The notes beneath the pieces were generated by a model, which was not told the DNA's origin, ran no database searches, and saw nothing but the letters and a program-made list of their open reading frames with translations. From NCBI RefSeq assembly GCF_030704685.1, contig NZ_JAUZDX010000003.1, forward strand, positions 62,001-126,000: a stretch of 64,000 nucleotides of DNA. The letters run 5' to 3'. A program made the translations under genes and the position numbers. The DNA is from Acidovorax sp. A1169 (GTDB lineage Bacteria > Pseudomonadota > Gammaproteobacteria > Burkholderiales > Burkholderiaceae_C). The stretch's first letter is position 1. Each line of letters starts with the position of its first letter. Positions 1-8,330 of this stretch are shown here, one piece after another.

Positions 1-28
1 ATTTGACACGCAGCTAAAGTCTTTGCCG

Positions 29-955
29 TCAGTAGCCTCGTGGACGAATCGTCACCTTTCCTGATCTCTGCAGCTCTCGCCAAAACTCCAGGTGCTCTGC
101 GGGTGAGTCTGCATCGGTACAGTAGGGAACAGGCCAATTCTTTTCCGAAGCGTCATCGTCTTCTCCATAGCTTCCTGCTGCGGTGGGCGCTGCCCGGAGA
201 CTTGCGCTGAGATCGTGGACGCCCATCTGCTTTAACACGGATTCGGGCGTGACCCTCAGCTGCTGTCCCAGGCGTTCCAGTACTTCCTGCACCTTGGCCA
301 GGTCATACGGTTCTTCGGGACAATGGTCCCAAATAAATTTGAAGACGACATCGCTGATTTGCATTGTCAGTTCGAGGCCATCCACGCTGGTGACAACAAA
401 CAGCATGTGCTCATGGTCCAGGTCGCCGAGTGCTGCGCGGCGGATTCTCCGAAACTCGGCAAAATTCCGCCGCACTTCAACGGTCTGGTCCACCGACAAA
501 ATTCTGGGTTGAGCAGGAGCGAGGCTGATCTTGCCGTGGCGAGCCTCCAAGCCTTTGAGTTCGACGACCAGATCTTCAAACACCTTCACGTACTGCTGGC
601 GATCAAAGACAAATTCGCGCGGCTTGGAGTGGCCGTCTTTGGTGGTTGCCAAATAGTCATACGGCTCTTCGGGGAACTCCCACCGAACCGATGTGCCGTC
701 CACCGTCATGAGGGTGGGCTCATTGATCCGGGCACATCCAGGGGTTCCACACTCGCAATTGAAAGGCCAGATTTCGCCCGAGATCAGTCCAAAGCCATAA
801 ACCTCCAAGGCTTCAAACGGATAGTCCTTGAATTTTTCAATGTACGGGTCTGCGTCAATGACGGGTACGACATGCACAAGCACGTACGGTCCCGACAATC
901 GATTTCCCTCGGGCATCTCTTCTGTTTGAATTTCAAAGCGCAGCGTGGACGTCAT
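29..955 (-). CDS. hypothetical protein with a Cys-rich CxCGxxxC motif
   Basis: I do not recognise the family. The protein has 308 residues if it starts at the ATG at 953-955 (MTSTLRFEIQ), which I prefer to the upstream in-frame starts because the sequence before it reads as low-complexity non-coding translation. About 65 residues in is the segment CECGTPGCAR, whose three Cys could bind a metal such as zinc. The rest is acidic and soluble, with no signal peptide or membrane segment, and the C-terminus is Asp/Glu rich. The gene sits alone downstream of a convergently unrelated catabolic operon on the same strand. Its bases are visibly less GC-rich than those of its neighbours, which hints at acquisition by transfer. 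Confidence 0.65.
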   Translation of the reverse strand: MTSTLRFEIQTEEMPEGNRLSGPYVLVHVVPVIDADPYIEKFKDYPFEALEVYGFGLISGEIWPFNCECGTPGCARINEPTLMTVDGTSVRWEFPEEPYDYLATTKDGHSKPREFVFDRQQYVKVFEDLVVELKGLEARHGKISLAPAQPRILSVDQTVEVRRNFAEFRRIRRAALGDLDHEHMLFVVTSVDGLELTMQISDVVFKFIWDHCPEEPYDLAKVQEVLERLGQQLRVTPESVLKQMGVHDLSASLRAAPTAAGSYGEDDDASEKNWPVPYCTDADSPAEHLEFWRELQRSGKVTIRPRGY

Positions 956-1193
956 TTCCAATCTCGTTTGCTCAATAACGGATTGCCATTTTGCTCCGGG
1001 CTCGCGTGCTGTCCTGCAAACAGGTGGTACAAAGAACACCGATGAATTTCGCGCCATGGCAAGGCGCCAACCGCAGGGATAGCCCATGCCATCGCGGGGA
1101 TTTGCAATGCAGCCACAGTGCGAAAGACGCGGCTTCAGTACCACTTATTTGTGGGACTGCGCACCAGACGGTCGCCAATGACCTGAGTATTGT

Positions 1194-2057
1194 CTATTCA
1201 TACTTTCGCCCCTGTTTCATCAGCTCAGGTGTCCCGATCAACCCGTTCAGGCCGTCGAAGTCCAGCATCCGCTCCTTGAACGGCGCGGTGGTCTGGTGCG
1301 TGTGCAGGCTGGCGTAATAGCCCTGCAGGGTGTGGGCCACGGCCCGCGCCGTGCCGCCCGGGAAGATGGCGATGCGAAAACCGCGCTGCCCAAGCTCCTG
1401 CGCGCTTTGCACCGGGGTCTTGCCGCCCTCGACCATGTTGGCCAGCAGCGGGATGCGGTGGGCAAAGCGCTGGCAGGCGGCGTCCATCTGCTCCGGGGTG
1501 CGCAGGGCTTCGATGAAGAGCGCATCCACACCACACTCCAGATAGCGCTCGGCGCGGTCGAACGCGGCATCGATGCCCTCGACCGCCAGCGCATCGGTGC
1601 GTGCCAGCAGCAAGGTGTGGGAATGGTGGCGCGCGTCGAGCGCAGCGCGCAGTTTGCCCACCATTTCGGCGACAGGCACCACGCTCTTGCCGTCCAGGTG
1701 GCCACAGCGCTTGGGAAAGCCCTGGTCCTCGATCTGCACCATGGCCGCGCCCGCACGCTCGAAGCCGCGCACCGTGCGCTGCACGTTGAGCGCATTGCCG
1801 AAACCGGTGTCGGCATCCACGATGACGGGCGTACGCACCCGCTCGGTGATGCGCGCCAGGGTGTCCTCCACCTCGGTGTAGGTGGTCAGGCCCACGTCGG
1901 AGCGGCCCAGCCGCGTGTAGGCGATGGAGGCACCCGAGAGGTACAGCGCCTCGAAGCCGGCCTGCTCGGCCACCAGGGCGCTCAGCGCGTCGTAGACGCC
2001 AGGGGCCAGCAGGATCTGCCGCTGCCGCAGCCGTTCATGCAAGGAAATCGTGGTCAT
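1194..2057 (-). CDS. isocitrate lyase/PEP mutase superfamily C-C lyase (2-methylmalate/2,3-dimethylmalate lyase-like)
   Basis: This is a 287-residue TIM-barrel enzyme of the ICL/PEPM superfamily. The Mg-binding DADTGFGN (D81, D83) and ED at 110-111 are present. The active-site loop reads KRCGH (residues 116-120), the same Cys-containing signature as isocitrate and methylisocitrate lyases and dimethylmalate lyase. Phosphonate mutases lack this Cys, so a C-C lyase that splits a 2-hydroxy dicarboxylate into a 2-oxo acid plus a carboxylic acid is more likely than a mutase. It is the last gene of the operon, and its ATG overlaps the stop of the FAD dehydrogenase gene by 4 bases. The exact substrate cannot be read from the sequence. 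By context it would cleave the product of the LeuCD-like hydratase. Confidence 0.88.
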   Translation of the reverse strand: MTTISLHERLRQRQILLAPGVYDALSALVAEQAGFEALYLSGASIAYTRLGRSDVGLTTYTEVEDTLARITERVRTPVIVDADTGFGNALNVQRTVRGFERAGAAMVQIEDQGFPKRCGHLDGKSVVPVAEMVGKLRAALDARHHSHTLLLARTDALAVEGIDAAFDRAERYLECGVDALFIEALRTPEQMDAACQRFAHRIPLLANMVEGGKTPVQSAQELGQRGFRIAIFPGGTARAVAHTLQGYYASLHTHQTTAPFKERMLDFDGLNGLIGTPELMKQGRKYE

Positions 2058-3460
2058 GCGGTGGTGCCCTTGGTGGGATCGAGCAGGTGGGCGGCGGTGT
2101 GGGCGGCGATGTAGCCGCCGGCCACGGCGCTCAGCAGGCCATTGCCCGAGAGGTAGCCCCAGACGGCATCGCCCGAGACGCCGCGCGCCGCGCCGCCGGC
2201 CGCAAGCAGGTTGGGAAACGGGCAGCCCGCGGTGTCGAGCACCCGGCAGCGCGCATCGATATCGAGCCCGCCCTGGGTATGGAACAGGGCCCCCGTGACC
2301 TTGACGGCGCAGTACGGTGCCTGCAACGGCCGCGCGTTGGAGCGCGGGTACGGGCCCTGCCCTGCCAGCGTGGCCGCCAGCGCGGTTTCGTCGCAGCCGA
2401 TCACAGCGGCCAGGGCCTGCACGCTGTCGCAGTGCTTCACAGCGCCGGCAGCTTCTGCATCCACGAAGTCAGGAAAACCGCGCGCCAGTGCCAGGATGGG
2501 CGCGTCGAACACATTCCAGGCCACGCCACCCGGCTGGGCGAGGACGTGCACCGAGGCCTCCGAGTAGCCCTGCGTCTCGTCATGGAAGCGCCGGCCCAGC
2601 GCGTTGACCTGCATGCCCCCCTCCATCATCAACGCCCAGGAGATCAGCGCGCCCTGGGGAATGGCCCATGAGCCGTGGCCCTGGTAGCCGCCCAGGTCGG
2701 CCAGGCGCGCGCCCAGGGCACGGCCCCAGGCAATGGCGCTGCCATCGTTGCCCGTGTGGCCGGCGAACAGTGCATCGCGCATATCGGGCAGCAGCTCGCG
2801 CACCATGGCGGCATTGCCGCCAAAGCCATTGCAGGCCAGGATGGCCGCGTCGCACGACAGGTGTTCCAGCCGCCCGCCCGGTCGCTCGTAGCCCACGCCG
2901 ATCACCAGGCCGGTGTCGTCGGCCCACAACTCGCGCACGGTGGCGTCGGTCAGCAGGGAAATCTCGGCCGCCGCAGCGGCATTCGCCAGTCGGCCCATCA
3001 GGCCCACCCCGGTCTTCTCGGGCACCGCATGCATGCGGCGCACGCTGTGGCCGGGGTACAGAAAGCCGTCGAGCACCTGCCACTGCAGGCCGTGGCGCTG
3101 CTGCAGCGCATCGAGCGCGGGGCCGATGGCCCGGGCGTAGGCCTGCACCAGCTGCGGTGCCGCCCTGCCCTTGGCTTTGGCGCTGATGTCGGCGGCAAAG
3201 CGCTCGGGGCTGTCGTCAATGCCCAGTTCCTTCTGCACCCGCGTGGCCGGTGCCGGGATGAAGCCCGAAGACAGGGCCGAGGAGCCCGTGGGCGTGGCAT
3301 CGCGCTCCAGCACGGCGCATTCGATACCCAGGTCGTGCAGCATCAGCGCGGCCGTCAGGCCGCAGGCGCCGCCGCCAACGATGGCCACGGGCACATGGTT
3401 GCCCTGCGCGGCCGCAGGCATCCGGTCGGCGCGGCGAATGGTCGGCAGCGTGCCCGTCAT
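2054..3460 (-). CDS. FAD-dependent fumarate reductase/tricarballylate dehydrogenase-type flavoprotein
   Basis: This 468-residue protein has an N-terminal Rossmann GxGxxG site (VGGGACG, residues 28-34) followed by ALMLHDLGIECAVLERD, typical of the FAD-binding-2 family that includes fumarate reductase, 3-ketosteroid dehydrogenase and TcuA. The C-terminal FAD segment NLLAAGGAARGVSGDAVWGY is also clear. Such enzymes interconvert a saturated bond and a C=C bond next to a carbonyl or carboxylate. There is no signal peptide, so it should be cytoplasmic. The start chosen is the ATG at 3458-3460, which overlaps the stop of the upstream isochorismatase-like gene by 4 bases; the longer reading has no family similarity. 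In this operon it could create the unsaturated acid that the LeuCD-like pair hydrates. The direction, oxidation or reduction, is not decided by sequence. Confidence 0.85.
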   Translation of the reverse strand: MTGTLPTIRRADRMPAAAQGNHVPVAIVGGGACGLTAALMLHDLGIECAVLERDATPTGSSALSSGFIPAPATRVQKELGIDDSPERFAADISAKAKGRAAPQLVQAYARAIGPALDALQQRHGLQWQVLDGFLYPGHSVRRMHAVPEKTGVGLMGRLANAAAAAEISLLTDATVRELWADDTGLVIGVGYERPGGRLEHLSCDAAILACNGFGGNAAMVRELLPDMRDALFAGHTGNDGSAIAWGRALGARLADLGGYQGHGSWAIPQGALISWALMMEGGMQVNALGRRFHDETQGYSEASVHVLAQPGGVAWNVFDAPILALARGFPDFVDAEAAGAVKHCDSVQALAAVIGCDETALAATLAGQGPYPRSNARPLQAPYCAVKVTGALFHTQGGLDIDARCRVLDTAGCPFPNLLAAGGAARGVSGDAVWGYLSGNGLLSAVAGGYIAAHTAAHLLDPTKGTTA

Positions 3461-4086
3461 GGCGTGCCAGCCGCCAGCGCAGCCATGAAATCGGCGCAGT
3501 TCAGCACCTGGGCCACGGTGGCCATATCGGCCAGCGCGGTGTCGTGCACGTCCTGGCGGAAGGCGGCGCAGCCGTCCGACAGCACCAGGGTGCGGTAGTC
3601 GCGCATGTGGGCATCGCGCACCGTGCTGGCCACGCCGCCGTTGGTGACGATGCCGCACACCGCCAAGGTGTCGATACCGGCGCGGCGCAGCACCCAGTCG
3701 AGCTGTGTGTTGAAAAAGGCCGAATAGGCCACCTTGCACACCGAGAGGTCCACCCAGGGCGCGATATCGGGCACATGGGCTTGGCCTCGGCTGCCGGGCG
3801 CGAAGTCGCCGCGCCGCAGGAAGGGCCGCAAGGTCTTGAGGTGGGGCGAGACCATGGGCTCGCCCTGCGCATCAGGCCACAGCGTGAACTGGCTGCCTGC
3901 GACCAGGCCGCCCCCGGCCTTGACGGATGTGGCCACCTGCGCCACACGCGCCGGCAAGGCCTGCGCCGCAGGGCTGACCGCGCCGCCGCGCGCATAGGCC
4001 CCGTCGGCCGCGAGAAAATCGTTCTGCAGGTCGATGATGACCAGCGCCACGCGCCGGGTGTGCGGAGGGGATACGGCGGCCGTCAT
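3457..4086 (-). CDS. isochorismatase-fold hydrolase lacking the nucleophilic Cys
   Basis: This 209-residue protein belongs to the isochorismatase/cysteine-hydrolase fold. The catalytic Asp is D19 in LVIIDLQNDF, and the Lys is probably K118 in VCKVAYSAFF. The nucleophile motif, normally GxxTxxCV, reads GIVTNGGV (residues 145-152), so Gly151 stands where amidases of the family (nicotinamidase, N-carbamoylsarcosine hydrolase) have Cys. The same Cys-less pattern is known in the YecD-like subgroup and in vinyl-ether hydrolases such as PhzD. Amide hydrolysis by the usual thioester route is therefore doubtful. It overlaps both neighbours by 4 bases, after HyuA and before the FAD enzyme, so it should act in the same pathway. 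Confidence 0.85.
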   Translation of the reverse strand: MTAAVSPPHTRRVALVIIDLQNDFLAADGAYARGGAVSPAAQALPARVAQVATSVKAGGGLVAGSQFTLWPDAQGEPMVSPHLKTLRPFLRRGDFAPGSRGQAHVPDIAPWVDLSVCKVAYSAFFNTQLDWVLRRAGIDTLAVCGIVTNGGVASTVRDAHMRDYRTLVLSDGCAAFRQDVHDTALADMATVAQVLNCADFMAALAAGTP

Positions 4087-6125
4087 GCGGCACGCACCAA
4101 AAGATTGCCCAGCGTGTCCACGGTGGCGTGAAAGCCTGGCTCCAGCCACACCGTGGTGTCGGGCTGCTCCAGGATGGCCGGGCCATCGATGCGTGCGCCC
4201 ACCGGCAGGTCCAGCCGTGTGTGGCGCGCTGCATCCCACCACCGGCCGGCATGGAACACGCGCTGCACGCCCAGGGCGGGGTTCAGCGTGGTCGATTGCG
4301 GGGCCAGCACCGTGAGGTCGAACTTGGGGCGCACACCCACGCGGGCGTAGCGCAGGTTCATCACCCGCACCGCGATGCCGTCGAGCACCCGGCCGAAGGC
4401 GGCGCGGTAGGCGGCCTCGAACGCCGCCTGGATGCCCTCGCGGTGGAGCGCGTCGGCCGCCAGCGGCACCTGCACCGTGTGCGTCTGCCCTGCATAGAGC
4501 ATGTCCAGCGTGATGATTTCCTGCACCTGCACAAACTGCACGCCGGCCGAATCCAGCCGCTGCTGGCAGGCGGCAGACACAGCCTGCACGCGCTGGCGCA
4601 GGTCGGCCAGGTCCAGGTCTGCCAGGGGTTTGTTCAGGGTCTGCACGGCATCGTGGCGCATGTCGGCCATCACGCAACCCAGTGCGGACGTGACGCCGGG
4701 GTAGCGCGGCACGATGCCCGTGCCCACGCCCACCTCGCGCATCATGGCACAGACATGCAGCGCGCCACCACCGCCAAAGGGCATGTACGCGAACTGGCGC
4801 GGGTCGTGCCCGCGCTCGATGGAGACCACGCGCACGGCACCTGCCATCTTGGCATTGGCCACGGTCAGGATGGCCTCGGCCGCCGCCATCACATCCAGGC
4901 CCAGGGGCAGCGCCACGTGGGTGGCGATGGCCTCGCGGGATTTGCCTGCGTCCATGGCGGCGAGCAGACCACCTCCCAGAGGGCGGTCGGCCGCGATGCG
5001 GCCCAGCAGCACATTGGCATCGGTCACCGTGGGCCGGGTGTTGCCGCGCCCGTAGCAGGCGGGGCCGGGCACGCTGCCGGCCGACTCGGGGCCCACCTGC
5101 AGCATGCCGCTGGCGTCCACCGAGGCGATGGAGCCGCCCCCCGCGCCAATGGTCTCGATCTGGATCATGGGCGAGCGCACCACCATGCCGAACTCGATGG
5201 AGGTTTGCGCGGCCAGGGCCGCCTCGCCCCCTGCCACCAGCGACACGTCGAACGAGGTACCCCCCATGTCGCCCGTGATCGCATCGGGAAACCCCGCCGC
5301 CCGCGCGATGGCCGCGCAGGCGATCACCCCCGCTGCCGGGCCCGACAGCGCGGTGCGCACCGGCACATCGCAGGCCGTCTGGCGCGACATCACGCCGCCA
5401 TTGCTCTGCACGATGAGCAACTCGCCGCCGAAGCCCTGGGCGCGCAGATCGCCCTCCAGCCGCTCCAGGTAGCTGCCCACCACGGGCTGCAAGGCGGCGT
5501 TGAGCGTGGCGGTGGAGCAGCGCTCGAACTCGCGTATCTCGGGCAGCACCTCGCTGGCGGCCGTCACATGCCGGTTGGGCCACAGGCTGCGCACGGTGGC
5601 CACGGCCGCCTGCTCGTTGGCCGGGTTGGCGTAGGTGTTGATGAAGAACACACAGACGGCCTCGCAGCCTGCATCGAGCAATGCCTGCGCCTGGGCCTTG
5701 ACCTGGGCCAGATCCACCGGCGTGTGCACCGAGCCATCGGCCAGCACGCGCTCGTCAACCTCCAGGCGCAGGTGGCGCGGCACGATGGGCTCGAAGCTGC
5801 CGCGCAGGCCCCAGGTCTGCGGGCGGTCGCGCCGGCGCATCTCCAGCACGTCGCGAAAGCCGCGCGTGGTGATGATGCCGGTGCGCGCCACCTTGCGCTC
5901 CAGCAGCGCATTGGTGCCCACCGTCGTGCCATGCACGATGGTGGCGATGGCCGAGGCCGAATCCGCCACGCGCGCCACGCCGTTCATGAAGCCGCGCGCC
6001 TCCTCCCCCCGGGTCGAAGGCACCTTGACGATGCGCGCACTGCCATCGGCCTCGTCGAGCACGAACAGATCGGTGAAGGTGCCACCCACGTCCACACCCA
6101 CCACAAAGGAAGCCTTGCCGCTCAT
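4083..6125 (-). CDS. hydantoinase/oxoprolinase subunit A (HyuA-type)
   Basis: This 680-residue protein has the full HyuA architecture. An N-terminal actin-like ATPase half carries VGVDVGGTFTDLFVLDE (about residues 9-25) and VHGTTVGTNALLER. A central hydantoinase A domain carries GDMGGTSFDVSLV and GAGGGSIASVD, and the C-terminal half ends in the LEPGFHATVD segment typical of the family. HyuA pairs with HyuB to hydrolyse cyclic amides at the cost of ATP; 5-oxoprolinase, N-methylhydantoinase and acetone/acetophenone carboxylases are relatives. The ATG at 6123-6125 overlaps the hyuB stop by 4 bases. I infer a ring-opening (or carboxylating) step on the operon's unknown substrate. Confidence 0.9.
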   Translation of the reverse strand: MSGKASFVVGVDVGGTFTDLFVLDEADGSARIVKVPSTRGEEARGFMNGVARVADSASAIATIVHGTTVGTNALLERKVARTGIITTRGFRDVLEMRRRDRPQTWGLRGSFEPIVPRHLRLEVDERVLADGSVHTPVDLAQVKAQAQALLDAGCEAVCVFFINTYANPANEQAAVATVRSLWPNRHVTAASEVLPEIREFERCSTATLNAALQPVVGSYLERLEGDLRAQGFGGELLIVQSNGGVMSRQTACDVPVRTALSGPAAGVIACAAIARAAGFPDAITGDMGGTSFDVSLVAGGEAALAAQTSIEFGMVVRSPMIQIETIGAGGGSIASVDASGMLQVGPESAGSVPGPACYGRGNTRPTVTDANVLLGRIAADRPLGGGLLAAMDAGKSREAIATHVALPLGLDVMAAAEAILTVANAKMAGAVRVVSIERGHDPRQFAYMPFGGGGALHVCAMMREVGVGTGIVPRYPGVTSALGCVMADMRHDAVQTLNKPLADLDLADLRQRVQAVSAACQQRLDSAGVQFVQVQEIITLDMLYAGQTHTVQVPLAADALHREGIQAAFEAAYRAAFGRVLDGIAVRVMNLRYARVGVRPKFDLTVLAPQSTTLNPALGVQRVFHAGRWWDAARHTRLDLPVGARIDGPAILEQPDTTVWLEPGFHATVDTLGNLLVRAA

Positions 6126-7834
6126 GCTGCGCCTTTCACTGCTGCTGCGCTGTTGTCCGCCACCACATAACCCATCGCTTCGTCGCTCTGGCGCGCCGCA
6201 GCTGTCCGCGCCGCCGGAATGCCGTAGCCCCCGCCACCGGGCGTCTCCAGCCGCACGCGCTCGCCCTTTTGCAGCTTGATGCCAATCATCTTCGAGCGCA
6301 TGGGCGGCGTCTTCCACTCGCCCGCGTTCTCGTAGCTGAAGACGTTCATGGCAGCCTCCCCACCCCCGGCGATGCCCTGGGGCGCCGCCTTGCCGCGCTC
6401 GCCGAAGATGAAGACCTCGGCGTCCTGCTCCAGCAGCTCGATCTCGTAGATGGCCCCCAGGCCCCCCCGGTGCTGGCCGTCGCCGCCCGAGCCCGGGCGC
6501 AGCGCCCATTGCGTGAAGCGCACGGGGTACGCCGCCTCCAGGATCTCCAGCGGCGGGATGGTCGCCGTGGAAATGGGCGCATTGCCATGGCTCATGCCAT
6601 CGCCGTCCGAATGCCCGCCATGCCCGCCACCGAAGAAACTGAACATCACCCAGCGCTGGCCCTTGCGGGATGCATCGGTGCGGTGGCCGGCGATGGACAG
6701 CGCGTTGATGGTGCCGTAGGCCTGGGCCATGGCCCGTTCTGGCGCGGCCAGGGCCGTGGCGCTGAAAATCACGTCGATCATGCGCAAAATGGTCTCGGTG
6801 TAGCCGCCCACCGGACGCGGCCGCGCGGCGCTGATCACCAGGCCATCGGGCAGCACGAAGTCCACCGCGTCGAGCACCCCGGCATTGGCCGGCACGTCCG
6901 GGAACAGGTGCTTGAGCGCCACATAGCAGGCCGCGATGGCCGTGGCGCGCGAGATGTTCACCGGCCCGGCGCACTGGGGCGAGGTGCGTGAGAAGTCGAG
7001 CGTGAGCCGGTCGCCCTGCACGGTCATGTCCAGGGCGATGGTCAGCGCCTCGTCCTGCACGCCGTCGTTGTCGAGCATGTCGCTGAAGCTGTAGCGCCCA
7101 TCGGGCAGCGCCGCGATGTGCGAGCGCATGAGTTTCACGGCGCGCGTGCGCAGCTCGCCCATGGCCTGCAGCACCACGGTGTCGCCGTACTGGTCGAGCA
7201 GGTCATGCAGGCGCCGCTCGCCCAGGTCCAGGGCCGACAGCTGCCCATTGAGGTCGCCCCACAGGCTGTCGGGCAGGCGGGTGTTAGCCTTGAGGATTGC
7301 CAGCACGTCCTCGTCGAGCGCGCCGCCGCGCACGATGCGCACCGGCGGTATCTGCACCGCCTCCTGCCAGCACTCGGTGGCGGCGGGGTTGTAGTTGCCG
7401 GGCACATTGCCGCCCACATCGTGCCAGTGCGCGGCCGAGGCGAGAAAGCAGTACAGCCTGCCCTCGCGAAAGAACGGCCGCACCAGCTTGAAGTCGTTGG
7501 CATGCGTGCCGCCCTCGTACGGGTCGTTGAACAGCCAGGTATCGCCCTCTAGCATGCCGCCGCGCCCGGCGGCGATGCGCATGGCCGCGCGCACCGCGAA
7601 GGCCATGGCCCCCACGAACACCGGCAGGCCCGACTTGCCCTGCACCAGCGTATCGCCGCTCACCGCGTCGTACAGGCCATGGCAGGCATCGTGTGCCTCG
7701 GCGATGATGGGGTTGAACGCGCTGCGGTACAGCGTGGCGTCCATCTCGTCGGCGATCTGCTCGAGCCGCCCGCGCAGCACGGCCAGCGTGACCGGGTCCA
7801 TCGAGGTTGCTGTGGTTGTGGTGTTTTCAGCCAT
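6122..7834 (-). CDS. hydantoinase/oxoprolinase subunit B (HyuB-type)
   Basis: This 570-residue HyuB-family subunit starts with the usual DPVTLAVLRGRLEQIADEMDATLYRSAFNPIIAE. It keeps the family blocks NDPYEGGTHANDF, HWHDVGGNVPGNYN, GPVNISRATA and RWVMFSFFGGGHGGHSDGDG. It is the partner of the HyuA-type ATPase encoded next, with a 4-base overlap. I chose the ATG at 7832-7834 rather than the in-frame start 18 bases upstream, because a GGAGG ribosome site sits 6 bases before it. This start lies inside the end of the LeuD-like gene, an 8-base overlap. Together the subunits would form an ATP-dependent cyclic amidohydrolase in the cytoplasm; the substrate is unknown. Confidence 0.9.
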   Translation of the reverse strand: MAENTTTTATSMDPVTLAVLRGRLEQIADEMDATLYRSAFNPIIAEAHDACHGLYDAVSGDTLVQGKSGLPVFVGAMAFAVRAAMRIAAGRGGMLEGDTWLFNDPYEGGTHANDFKLVRPFFREGRLYCFLASAAHWHDVGGNVPGNYNPAATECWQEAVQIPPVRIVRGGALDEDVLAILKANTRLPDSLWGDLNGQLSALDLGERRLHDLLDQYGDTVVLQAMGELRTRAVKLMRSHIAALPDGRYSFSDMLDNDGVQDEALTIALDMTVQGDRLTLDFSRTSPQCAGPVNISRATAIAACYVALKHLFPDVPANAGVLDAVDFVLPDGLVISAARPRPVGGYTETILRMIDVIFSATALAAPERAMAQAYGTINALSIAGHRTDASRKGQRWVMFSFFGGGHGGHSDGDGMSHGNAPISTATIPPLEILEAAYPVRFTQWALRPGSGGDGQHRGGLGAIYEIELLEQDAEVFIFGERGKAAPQGIAGGGEAAMNVFSYENAGEWKTPPMRSKMIGIKLQKGERVRLETPGGGGYGIPAARTAAARQSDEAMGYVVADNSAAAVKGAA

Positions 7835-8330
7835 TGATGGCCTCCTTGCCAAATCGGGCGCGCAGCTGGTTCATCAAGCCGCCAGCGCGCACCATGTCCA
7901 TGAGAAACGGGGGAATCGGATCGCACGCCAGGCGCCTGCCATTCGCGGTGATCACCGCAGGGGACTGCCAGTCGAGGGCGATCTGCTCGCCTTCGCCCAC
8001 CTGGTCTGCCTGCGGGCAGGTCAGCAGTAGCAGGCCCAGGTTGAAGGCGTTGCGAAAGTACAGGCCGCTGAACGAAGGCGCGATGACCGCCACGATGCCC
8101 AGCCGCACGAGCACCGCAGCGGCCTGTTCGCGCGAGGATCCGATGCCGAAATTGGGGCCGGCCACGATCACGTCGCCCTTCCCTGCCCCGCCCACGAAGT
8201 CCGGCCGCACCGATTCCAGGCAGTGCCGCGCCAGCACGTCGATGCCATGCTTCATCGCGTGGCCCGGGGCCAGCACATCGGTGTCGATGTCGGCGCCGAG
8301 CTTCCAGACCCTGTGCAGTGCGGCGCTCAT
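7827..8330 (-). CDS. aconitase/isopropylmalate isomerase small subunit-type hydro-lyase (LeuD-like)
   Basis: This is a 167-residue LeuD/HacB-type swivel domain of the short, archaeal-like kind. WKLGADIDTDVLAP (residues 9-22) and GPNFGIGSSREQA (58-70) match the family. The substrate-recognition loop that reads YLRT in isopropylmalate isomerase is AMKH here, and the canonical SSREHA is SSREQA, so 3-isopropylmalate is unlikely to be the substrate. It overlaps the LeuC-like gene by 4 bases and hyuB by 8. With the LeuC-like subunit it should form a [4Fe-4S] hydro-lyase that adds water to, or removes it from, a maleate or malate derivative. Relatives include maleate/citraconate hydratase and dimethylmaleate hydratase DmdAB. 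Confidence 0.87.
   Translation of the reverse strand: MSAALHRVWKLGADIDTDVLAPGHAMKHGIDVLARHCLESVRPDFVGGAGKGDVIVAGPNFGIGSSREQAAAVLVRLGIVAVIAPSFSGLYFRNAFNLGLLLLTCPQADQVGEGEQIALDWQSPAVITANGRRLACDPIPPFLMDMVRAGGLMNQLRARFGKEAING

Noticed and set aside
1194..2057. Calling this gene a phosphoenolpyruvate/carboxyphosphonate phosphonomutase
   Set aside because: The KRCGH loop with Cys118 is the lyase signature; phosphonomutases lack the Cys.
4128..6170. A 680-codon plus-strand frame
   Set aside because: Exact shadow of hyuA on the other strand, with a His/Arg/Gly-rich composition and no family features.
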